From NCBI GenBank assembly GCA_028342535.1, contig JAOLWQ010000001.1, positions 248,001 to 312,000 on the forward strand: a stretch of 64,000 nt of DNA, written 5' to 3'. Source of the DNA: Methylophilaceae bacterium. GTDB lineage: Bacteria > Pseudomonadota > Gammaproteobacteria > Burkholderiales > Methylophilaceae. This document shows positions 1-6,761 of this stretch, piece by piece; the stretch's first letter is position 1, and each line of letters begins with the position of its first letter. The notes under the pieces are model-generated. The model saw nothing but the letters and a program-made list of their open reading frames with translations. It had not been told where the DNA came from and did not search any database. Position numbers and translations under genes: made by a program.

Positions 1-326
1 TTCATTTTTATGACATTAAATAAATTACAAGCAATTTCTTTTTGGTCACTTAAAAGCTCAAATGGGAAATTATATTTAGCTTTAAAGTTTTCATGAGATT
101 TTAAAGTATCTCTAGATATTCCAAAAATCTCCACATTCATTTTTTTAAACTTACTAATATTTTCTGTGAAGTCAATACCTTCATTCGTACAGCCCGGCGT
201 TGAATCTTTTGGATAAAAATAAATAACAACGTATTTGCCAATAAAATTTGATAAGTTAAAGGATAAATTTCCAGTCCCTTCTAGTTCAAAATTCGGTACT
301 TTTTCATTCAGAGTAATATTTTTCAT
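1..326 (-). CDS. bcp: Peroxiredoxin of the BCP/PrxQ family (3' end cut by window edge)
   Basis: This thiol peroxidase would reduce hydrogen and organic peroxides in the cytoplasm. It is not in the ORF track because its end lies outside the window; 108 codons are visible from an ATG at 326. The thioredoxin-like segment YFYPKDSTPGCT holds the peroxidatic cysteine at about residue 46. The resolving cysteine normally five residues later (as in E. coli BCP Cys50) is replaced by Ile. Another Cys near residue 100 aligns with E. coli Cys99. It lies 22 bp after the tonB-like gene on the same strand, so the two are probably co-transcribed. The family assignment is firm; the catalytic subtype (1-Cys or alternative 2-Cys) is inferred. 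Confidence 0.88.
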   Translation of the reverse strand, partial: MKNITLNEKVPNFELEGTGNLSFNLSNFIGKYVVIYFYPKDSTPGCTNEGIDFTENISKFKKMNVEIFGISRDTLKSHENFKAKYNFPFELLSDQKEIACNLFNVIKM

Positions 327-348
327 TTTGATAAATTGACCTTTTTTT

Positions 349-987
349 CTATTTAAGTTTAAAAGAAATCGGAACAGTTACGTTAAAAATTTTAGATTCA
401 AGCTCTTTCGGTGGTTTAGGAAAAGGAGAGGCCCTCTTCACCATATTTATTCCTTCATTATCTAAAACTTTAAAACCACTCTTTTCCTTAATTGTAGACT
501 TAATTAGATTACCTTGCCCATCAATTTTTAAATTAAGAATAATCTCTCCTTGCCATCCTCTCATTTTTGCTATTCGAGGATATTTTTTTTGTCTCGCTAT
601 AGCTTTAGTTAATTGAGCACTATAACTTTCAATTGTTTTTTTGATCGTAGAAGAGGTAGGGGCAACATTTTTTTTGACTATAGCTTTTGGTTCTGGAGTT
701 ATAGCTGGAACTTTTGGTTCTGGAGTTATAGCTGGAACTTTTGGTTCTGGAGTTATATTTTTTTTAATTGGTATAGGCTCTATTTTTTTTATAGCCTTTG
801 GTTCTGGTTCTGGTTCTAACTCTGGTTCATTCATTAAAATATCTATATTTAATTCTACTGGCAATGTTGTATCTTTGTAATTTAGTGATGGAATATAAAA
901 TAAAAATGCAGTATGAAGCAATACAGATAAAAGAATTGTTTCAGTTAAAGAAAAGCCTTGTTTATTTTGAAGAGACAAGTTCGGCAA
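349..987 (-). CDS. tonB: TonB family energy-transducing protein
   Basis: TonB links the inner-membrane proton gradient (through ExbB/ExbD) to TonB-dependent outer-membrane receptors. The 212-residue protein has a short cytoplasmic N-terminus, one hydrophobic anchor at about residues 16-34, a Pro/Glu/Lys-rich periplasmic linker at about 50-115 with repeated ITPEPK units, and a C-terminal TonB domain ending in a VTVPISFKL strand. The start codon appears to be TTG (MPNLSLQ). No exbB or exbD gene is adjacent, so the partners must be elsewhere. It is followed by the peroxiredoxin gene and preceded by a 71-bp gap after moeA. It could serve a dedicated receptor rather than being the general TonB. 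Confidence 0.85.
   Translation of the reverse strand: MPNLSLQNKQGFSLTETILLSVLLHTAFLFYIPSLNYKDTTLPVELNIDILMNEPELEPEPEPKAIKKIEPIPIKKNITPEPKVPAITPEPKVPAITPEPKAIVKKNVAPTSSTIKKTIESYSAQLTKAIARQKKYPRIAKMRGWQGEIILNLKIDGQGNLIKSTIKEKSGFKVLDNEGINMVKRASPFPKPPKELESKIFNVTVPISFKLK
685..757. repeat. 27-bp tandem repeat inside the tonB-like gene
   Basis: A 27-bp unit (on the plus strand beginning GGTTCTGGAGTTATAGCTGG) occurs about 2.7 times with exact 27-bp spacing. It encodes the nine-residue unit ITPEPKVPA of the periplasmic linker. In-frame copy changes would only lengthen or shorten the linker. Confidence 0.85.
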
Positions 988-1058
988 AGTATATGTTGAG
1001 AGCTAATTAAAAATTATAATTATAGCTTATTTGAAGAAAATAATTAATGAAATCAAGC

Positions 1059-2333
1059 CTATATAAAACTATCCATTAATTGAATATCTACTATTTCACC
1101 TGCTTTAATTGCACCCCTATCCATATTTAGGACTATGAAGCAATTTGCCTTACTCATGGAGCTGAGGATTCCAGATCCCTGTTGCCCTGTAGTTTTCACT
1201 TTCCACACTCCATTTGATTGAAATAATATACCTCTTTGAAATTCTGTTCTACCTGGCCTTTTAAAAATTGATTCTACACATTCTACTTTTAACAAAGGTA
1301 TCGTATCATCAATTTTTAATCCCATACGATTCTTGAGTGCATTCTGAACAATTTGATAAAAAGTAACCATTGCTGAAACAGGATTCCCCGGCAAACCAAA
1401 AAAGTCAGTTGTATTTATTTTTCCATAAGCCATTGGTCTACCTGGTTTAATCGATAATTTCCAAAATAAAACTTGACCAATTTCTTTTAAAACTTCTTTC
1501 ATATAGTCAGCTTCCCCAACAGATACTCCACCAGTAGTGACAATCACATCGGCTACTTTTGATGCTTTAAGGAGAGTATTTTTTATAATTATTTTACTGT
1601 CAGGGATGAGGCCTAGATCTATACATTCAACATTTAATCTATTGAGCATAGAGTGAATAGTAAAATGATTGCTATTATAAACTTGTCCTGATTTTATTTT
1701 TTCCCCTGCTTTAACAACCTCATCTCCTGTCGAAAAAAATCCTACTTTCAGTTTTTTAAATACTTTTACCTTAGCAAGACCTAAAGAAGCTATTAATCCT
1801 AGTTCTGAAGGGTAAAGTAGCGTTCCTTTACTCAAGACAATATCTCTTTGTTTAATGTCCTCACCACATTTTCTAATATTTGCACCAAATTTTGGCTTTT
1901 CAATAAAAGTTATTTCATTATTTGCATGTTTTACTAATTCAATTGGTATAACGGTATCTACTCCTTTTGGAATTTTACCACCCGTCATGATTTGAATTGC
2001 TTCACCGCTTTTAACCAAATTAGTAGAAGGTTTTCCAGCAAGCACTGTCTCTTTAACTGTTAATTTTTTTTTATTTTTCAATGAGGATATATTGAATCCA
2101 AATCCATCCATTGCTGAGTTATCATAATTTGGAACATTAATAGGGGATACTAAATCAACGGCAAGTACTCGATTCAAAGAATCCATGAGACTTACAGATT
2201 CAGTATCTTTGATTGGTTTTATAAAAGAACTGATTAGTTTTTTTGCTGATTCAATTTGCATTGCATTAGGATCATATTCGGCAAGACAGCCAGGCTCGTT
2301 TGATAAATCTTTAAGTGTAATTTTTTTCGACAT
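1059..2333 (-). CDS. moeA: Molybdopterin molybdenumtransferase MoeA
   Basis: MoeA inserts molybdate into adenylylated molybdopterin, the last step of molybdenum cofactor assembly. Family motifs include NSAMDGFG near the N-terminus, TGGKIPKGVDTVIP, the TTGGVSVGEADY segment and KPGRPMAYG with FGLPGNPVSA. The ORF track begins at 2405, but that would add an unrelated hydrophobic leader inside mobB. The ATG at 2333 (MSKKITLKDL) falls just after the mobB stop and gives about 424 residues, close to the family length. It is the last of four Mo-cofactor genes facing away from the formate dehydrogenase operon, whose FdsA subunit needs this cofactor. Confidence 0.93.
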   Translation of the reverse strand: MSKKITLKDLSNEPGCLAEYDPNAMQIESAKKLISSFIKPIKDTESVSLMDSLNRVLAVDLVSPINVPNYDNSAMDGFGFNISSLKNKKKLTVKETVLAGKPSTNLVKSGEAIQIMTGGKIPKGVDTVIPIELVKHANNEITFIEKPKFGANIRKCGEDIKQRDIVLSKGTLLYPSELGLIASLGLAKVKVFKKLKVGFFSTGDEVVKAGEKIKSGQVYNSNHFTIHSMLNRLNVECIDLGLIPDSKIIIKNTLLKASKVADVIVTTGGVSVGEADYMKEVLKEIGQVLFWKLSIKPGRPMAYGKINTTDFFGLPGNPVSAMVTFYQIVQNALKNRMGLKIDDTIPLLKVECVESIFKRPGRTEFQRGILFQSNGVWKVKTTGQQGSGILSSMSKANCFIVLNMDRGAIKAGEIVDIQLMDSFI

Positions 2334-2337
2334 AATA

Positions 2338-2925
2338 CTAGCCATCATAACCCTCAGATGTATCCAAATTACCAATAATAGTTTTATTTTTGCTAGAACT
2401 ATCATGTGTATAAAAGCTATATTGAACTATAAAATCTACTATTGAAGTTATGTCATTTAAATCAAAAGATGGAATTTTTATATCTAATAAAAGATCTGAT
2501 ACGATAGCTATGATATTTGAATCTTTTTCAAATAATAGCTCCTTAGAAATTTCTTTTCTATAAATTTCAATCTTTGGGTAACTCATATTTTTTAATCCTT
2601 CGATTAAAATAATATCAGCCTCAGAACTAATTTGAGCGATTGCTTGCTCTATATTGAATGTATCTTTCACATTTTCTGTAATAAGAGCAGATCGATGGTT
2701 ATTAAAAATTAAGGTTTGATGGGCCCCAGACTCTCTAAGACGAAAACTATCTTTTCCCGGGGTATCAATATCGAACTTATGATGAGCATGTTTTATTACT
2801 GAAATAATTAATCCTTTTTGTATTAATTGAGGGATTAGCTTTTCAATTAAAGTTGTTTTCCCACTTCCACTATTTGCAGCACAAACACCTATTACACAGG
2901 GGGATTTAATTATTTTCTTTTTCAA
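2338..2925 (-). CDS. mobB: Molybdopterin-guanine dinucleotide biosynthesis protein MobB
   Basis: MobB is a GTP-binding accessory protein that assists MobA in making the guanine dinucleotide form of the molybdenum cofactor. The Walker A motif NSGSGKTTL lies near residue 20, followed by the family's HAHH segment near residue 46 and DIILIEGLK around residue 105. The predicted start is TTG, and its first codons overlap the end of mobA by 20 bp, suggesting coupled translation. The C-terminal tail after about residue 170 is poorly conserved by eye. It sits between mobA and moeA in the cofactor operon. Confidence 0.9.
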   Translation of the reverse strand: MKKKIIKSPCVIGVCAANSGSGKTTLIEKLIPQLIQKGLIISVIKHAHHKFDIDTPGKDSFRLRESGAHQTLIFNNHRSALITENVKDTFNIEQAIAQISSEADIILIEGLKNMSYPKIEIYRKEISKELLFEKDSNIIAIVSDLLLDIKIPSFDLNDITSIVDFIVQYSFYTHDSSSKNKTIIGNLDTSEGYDG

Positions 2926-3481
2926 TTTTCGCTAACTCGCTAAGGTTGTTAATATTTATAAAAGCCTTTGGATCTGAAAAATTAACTGTTTTATAATTAT
3001 TTTCTTTAATCCACAATTCTACTTTTCTTCCTCCTGCACTAATAAAATCTTCTAAATTTTTCAAAAGAGAGCGATGACACAGCATAAATACAGGCTCTAA
3101 ACGATCAAAAAGACTTGGTAATATTATAGTCGGACCTTTATCTTTAATACAAAAGCTTAACTTTTCCACTAAGTTTATGGGTAAGAATGGGCAGTCATTA
3201 GGACAAAATTGTACCCAGTTTTTTTTTGCGTAAAATAATCCTGCTTGAATTCCTGCAAGGGGACCGGTTTTATTTAGAATAAGGTCATCGAATTGAATAT
3301 TTTTTGGGAATATTTCAACAGAATGGTTTGTGTTAATTGATACATAAGAAACTTGCTCTATCAATCTATCGTATACATGTTCAATTAAGGGTTTATCATG
3401 TAATTCGATAAGAGATTTATTTGTACCCATTCTTTTTGATTCCCCACCTGCCAGAATTACTCCTTCTATTTCAGTATTCAA
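2906..3481 (-). CDS. mobA: Molybdenum cofactor guanylyltransferase MobA
   Basis: MobA transfers GMP from GTP to molybdopterin, giving the MGD cofactor used by formate dehydrogenases of the DMSO-reductase family. The N-terminal nucleotide-binding signature ILAGGESKRMGTNK begins near residue 9, and the GPLAGIQ and CPNDCPFLP segments typical of the family follow. It has 191 residues, the usual size. The start is TTG, directly abutting the moaA stop codon (TAA-TTG). Downstream mobB overlaps it by 20 bp. Its presence fits the need of FdsA for a bis-MGD cofactor. Confidence 0.92.
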   Translation of the reverse strand: MNTEIEGVILAGGESKRMGTNKSLIELHDKPLIEHVYDRLIEQVSYVSINTNHSVEIFPKNIQFDDLILNKTGPLAGIQAGLFYAKKNWVQFCPNDCPFLPINLVEKLSFCIKDKGPTIILPSLFDRLEPVFMLCHRSLLKNLEDFISAGGRKVELWIKENNYKTVNFSDPKAFININNLSELAKIEKENN

Positions 3482-4465
3482 TTAACCACCTGTATGAGAC
3501 ATAAATCTAACAACAGCTGGCTTGCTATCAGAAAGATCAAAGGTATGAGATTCTGGCTTAATTCTCATGCTGTTTATGATAGCCTCTATTATTGGGCCAT
3601 CATCATGTGGGCTAGCTTTAATTAAGGGAAGCAGCTCTACTTTTTCTTCATGCCCAAGACATAAAAACAACTCACCTTTGCAACTTATTCTGACTCGATT
3701 ACAGCTACCACAAAAATTGTGGCTATGAGGTGATATTAAACCAATTTTTGTATTTGAGTCATTAACTTGCCAATATTTGGCAGGCCCTCCAGTAGCAAAG
3801 TTTGATTTTGAAAGTTTATAATGATTTTGTAGCGAATTTAATATGTCATCATTACTAACAGAGGTTTCATTTCTATTAAATTGAGTCCCCCCAAGAGGCA
3901 TTTCTTCAATAAATGAAATATCAAAACCAGAATCAATGGCAAAATCAACCAGGTTAAAAACTTCATGCTCATTTAAATTATTCATCAAAACGACATTCAA
4001 TTTAATTTTTTTAAAACCTATCTTTTTTGCATGCTGAATACCTTCTAACACTTCATTCAATTTTCCAATTCTAGTCATACGCATAAAAGTATCAGGATCT
4101 AAACTATCAAGGCTGATATTAATTCTTTCAACGCCAGAATTTTTAAGCATAGAAGCTTTATGTTTTAATTGGCTACCATTTGTTGTTAATGTTAATTCTT
4201 TTAAATGATTTTCTTTGTCAATTGTTTTAAATAACCAATCTATATTCCTTCTTACTAATGGCTCACCGCCTGTAATTCTAACTTTCTCAACACCTAGACC
4301 ATTGAATATCCTTACCACTCTGGCAATTTCTTCTAATGACATTAGGTCATTCTTAGGTATAAATGTCATTTTCTCAGACATGCAATAAACACATCTAAAG
4401 TCACATCTGTCTGTAACCGAAACTCTTATATAATTTATTTTTCTATTGAACTGATCTATAAGCAT
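3482..4465 (-). CDS. moaA: GTP 3',8-cyclase MoaA (radical SAM)
   Basis: MoaA carries out the first committed step of molybdenum cofactor synthesis, converting GTP to 3',8-cyclo-7,8-dihydro-GTP. The radical-SAM cluster ligands are Cys21, Cys25 and Cys28 in CDFRCVYC. The second, substrate-binding cluster is seen as CGSCNRVRISC near residue 253 with a later Cys in FLCLG. The protein ends in the Gly-Gly tail needed for activity (SHTGG). It has 327 residues, normal for the family. It is the first gene of the minus-strand cofactor operon and is divergent from fdsG across 166 bp, so the enzyme and its cofactor supply share one intergenic control region. Confidence 0.96.
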   Translation of the reverse strand: MLIDQFNRKINYIRVSVTDRCDFRCVYCMSEKMTFIPKNDLMSLEEIARVVRIFNGLGVEKVRITGGEPLVRRNIDWLFKTIDKENHLKELTLTTNGSQLKHKASMLKNSGVERINISLDSLDPDTFMRMTRIGKLNEVLEGIQHAKKIGFKKIKLNVVLMNNLNEHEVFNLVDFAIDSGFDISFIEEMPLGGTQFNRNETSVSNDDILNSLQNHYKLSKSNFATGGPAKYWQVNDSNTKIGLISPHSHNFCGSCNRVRISCKGELFLCLGHEEKVELLPLIKASPHDDGPIIEAIINSMRIKPESHTFDLSDSKPAVVRFMSHTGG

Positions 4466-4581
4466 AATGGTCCTATAATAACTTTAATGCATTATTTAAA
4501 CTCTTCGGGCTTTTATTACTTTATAATTTTAGCTTAAAAGAGGGTTAACAATCTCAATGAGATGACTTATTAATCTTAAAG

Positions 4582-4587
4582 TATAAT
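4582..4587 (+). promoter_or_regulatory. Predicted -10 element for the fds operon
   Basis: A perfect TATAAT lies 44 bp before the fdsG ATG in the divergent moaA-fdsG gap. The best -35 candidate at the right spacing (TGAGAT, 4558-4563) is weak, so either an activator or another sigma contact may be needed. No clear matching element was seen for moaA on the other strand. This is a by-eye prediction only. Confidence 0.4.
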
Positions 4588-4631
4588 GGCTTTAAACTAA
4601 ATAGAGAGAAAAAAGAGAAGAAAATTTTAAA

Positions 4632-5105
4632 ATGACTTTATCTACTTCACAATTAGAACAAATACAGGTACATATTGAAAAATATCTAAATGTTCCAGGC
4701 GCATTACTCCCTTTAATGCATTCTATTCAAGACGATCTTGGATTCGTTCCAGAAGAATCCTATAAGCCGATTTCAAAAGCTTATAATTTATCGGTAGCTG
4801 AAATTCATGGTTTTGTTACTTTTTATCATCATTTTAGAACACACTTACCAGGAAAAAATATTCTACAAATTTGTCGCGCTGAATCTTGCCAGGCTATGGG
4901 ATCGGAAAATATTGAAAATTATTGCCAAGAAAAATTGGGAATTGACTACCACCAAACAACCAAAGACAATTCAATTACTCTAGAACCAGTTTATTGTTTA
5001 GGAAATTGTGCCTGCTCACCTGCAATTATGATCAATGAAGACGTAGTTGGGCGAGTAACTCCAGAAAAAATTGATCAAATCATTAAGGAAGCTAGAGAAA
5101 GCTAA
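4632..5105 (+). CDS. fdsG: NAD-dependent formate dehydrogenase gamma subunit FdsG
   Basis: FdsG is the NuoE-like electron-transfer subunit of soluble NAD+-dependent formate dehydrogenase. It carries a [2Fe-2S] cluster bound by CRAESC (C-x4-C, about residue 81) and CLGNC (C-x3-C, about residue 122), in a C-terminal thioredoxin-like fold. The N-terminal helical part is also typical of NuoE. It has 157 residues, normal for FdsG. The fdsB start overlaps its stop (TAATG). As first gene of fdsGBA-fdhD-fdsD, it is the cue that this is the Fds/complex-I-like type rather than a membrane formate dehydrogenase. Confidence 0.94.
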   Translation: MTLSTSQLEQIQVHIEKYLNVPGALLPLMHSIQDDLGFVPEESYKPISKAYNLSVAEIHGFVTFYHHFRTHLPGKNILQICRAESCQAMGSENIENYCQEKLGIDYHQTTKDNSITLEPVYCLGNCACSPAIMINEDVVGRVTPEKIDQIIKEARES

Positions 5106-6652
5106 TGTCATATAAAATTTTTATTCCCAGAGATTCAAGTTCAATATCATTAGGTGCCGATAAGGTTTACCAAGAAATATTAAATGAAGCTAAGAAAAGA
5201 AATATTGATATTAATATTGTTCGTAATGGCTCTCGAGGTTTGTTTTGGCTTGAGCCAATGATTGAGGTAGAGACTTCTAAAGGAAGGGTAGCATATGGTC
5301 CAGTATCTATTTCTGATATTACCTCACTATTTGAAATTGAGTTTTTCTTAGGGAATACCCATCCATTATGCTTAGGAATTACAGAGGATATAAAGTGGTT
5401 GAAAAATCAAGAAAGATTAACTTATGCGCGTGTTGGTATAACAGACCCTATTAGCATTGACGACTATGAGAGACTAGATGGATTTAAGGGTCTTAAAAAT
5501 TCTCTTAAGTTAACACAAGAGAATATTGTTAAAGAAATTGCTGATTCTGGTTTACGAGGCAGAGGGGGTGCAGCATTTCCAACTGGCATAAAATGGAAAA
5601 CAGTTTTAGATGCTCCATCGGAAAAGAAATACATTGTTTGTAATGCAGATGAAGGCGATTCCGGAACTTTTTCTGATCGAATGATAATGGAAAATGACCC
5701 TTTTGTTTTAATTGAGGGGATGATTATTGCAGGGTTAGCTGTCGGAGCAGATCAAGGCTATATATATTTACGTTCCGAATATCCTCATGCTCTAAAGATT
5801 TTAAATGAAGCAATTGCTAAAGCCCTAGAAAAAAATTATTTAGGTGAAAATATTCTTGGGTCAGACTTTTCATTTAATCTAGAAGTGACTCGCGCTGCTG
5901 GAGCTTATATTTGTGGAGAGGAAACTTCTTTACTTGAGAGTCTTGAAGGGAAAAGAGGAATGGTAAGGTATAAGCCACCATTGCCAGCTATTGAAGGTCT
6001 TTATGGAAAGCCCACTGTAGTTAATAATGTTATCTCTCTAGCAACAGTTCCAATCATTATGGATAAGGGGGCTTCTTTTTATGCCGATTATGGAATGGGC
6101 CGCTCTAAAGGTACCCTTCCTATTCAATTAGCTGGTAATTTGAAACAGACAGGATTAATAGAAAAAGCTTTCGGTATTTCACTACGAGAACTTTTATATG
6201 ACTTTGGAGGTGGATCTGCAACTGGAAAACCAATCAAAGCTGTCCAAGTTGGAGGACCTTTAGGTTCATTTTTACCTGAGGAACAATTCGATACCCCATT
6301 AGATTATGAAAAATTTAGTGAAATAAAAGCTGTTGTTGGCCATGGCGGTATAGTTGCATTTGACGATACAGTTGATATGTCCAAAATGGCAAGATACTCT
6401 TTTGAATTTTGTGCAATTGAATCATGTGGAAAGTGCACGCCATGTAGAATTGGGTCAACTCGAGGAATGGAAGTTATTGATAAAATTAAAGAAGGTGTAG
6501 ATCAAGAGAAAAATGTCTCTTTATTAAGAGATCTTGGAGATACTATGGTAAATGGCTCATTATGCGCAATGGGAGGGATGACACCTTTTCCAGTTTTAAG
6601 TGCTCTTAATTATTTTCCTGGAGATTTTGGACTTGAAAAAACAGAAACTTAA
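5105..6652 (+). CDS. fdsB: NAD-dependent formate dehydrogenase beta subunit FdsB (diaphorase)
   Basis: FdsB passes electrons from the iron-sulfur chain to NAD+ through FMN, making NADH from formate oxidation. It is a NuoF homologue with an extra N-terminal thioredoxin-like region of about 100 residues. The FMN/NADH-binding segment GRGGAAFPTGIKW lies near residue 152. YICGEETSLLESLEGKRG follows near residue 268, and the [4Fe-4S] ligands in ESCGKCTPCRIGSTRG lie near residue 440, with a further Cys in NGSLCAMGG. The 515-residue length matches the family. It overlaps fdsG by one base and is 101 bp upstream of fdsA. Confidence 0.95.
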   Translation: MSYKIFIPRDSSSISLGADKVYQEILNEAKKRNIDINIVRNGSRGLFWLEPMIEVETSKGRVAYGPVSISDITSLFEIEFFLGNTHPLCLGITEDIKWLKNQERLTYARVGITDPISIDDYERLDGFKGLKNSLKLTQENIVKEIADSGLRGRGGAAFPTGIKWKTVLDAPSEKKYIVCNADEGDSGTFSDRMIMENDPFVLIEGMIIAGLAVGADQGYIYLRSEYPHALKILNEAIAKALEKNYLGENILGSDFSFNLEVTRAAGAYICGEETSLLESLEGKRGMVRYKPPLPAIEGLYGKPTVVNNVISLATVPIIMDKGASFYADYGMGRSKGTLPIQLAGNLKQTGLIEKAFGISLRELLYDFGGGSATGKPIKAVQVGGPLGSFLPEEQFDTPLDYEKFSEIKAVVGHGGIVAFDDTVDMSKMARYSFEFCAIESCGKCTPCRIGSTRGMEVIDKIKEGVDQEKNVSLLRDLGDTMVNGSLCAMGGMTPFPVLSALNYFPGDFGLEKTET

Positions 6653-6704
6653 GCATAAACTTATAACTTAACTTAATAAAATTAATAACTTAATGGAATG
6701 TTAG

Positions 6705-6761
6705 ATGATTGGGGCAAAATCCCAATTAAAATTACTGCCAAAAGCACAAAATTATGGATGA
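6705..6761 (+). CDS. Possible 18-codon leader ORF overlapping the fdsA start
   Basis: In the fdsB-fdsA gap an ATG opens a short frame reading MIGAKSQLKLLPKAQNYG. It stops at a TGA inside the second codon of fdsA (ATGGATGA). Neither this ATG nor the fdsA ATG has a strong Shine-Dalgarno sequence, so coupled translation of fdsA is conceivable. It may equally be a chance ORF, or the remnant of an N-terminal extension of FdsA in another frame. There is no homology evidence. Confidence 0.2.
   Translation: MIGAKSQLKLLPKAQNYG

Noticed and set aside
613-880. Plus-strand ORFs (68 and 79 aa) rich in Trp/Phe/Gly-Ser opposite the tonB-like gene
   Set aside because: They are antisense shadows of the Pro/Glu/Lys repeat region; the minus-strand frame has clear TonB homology.
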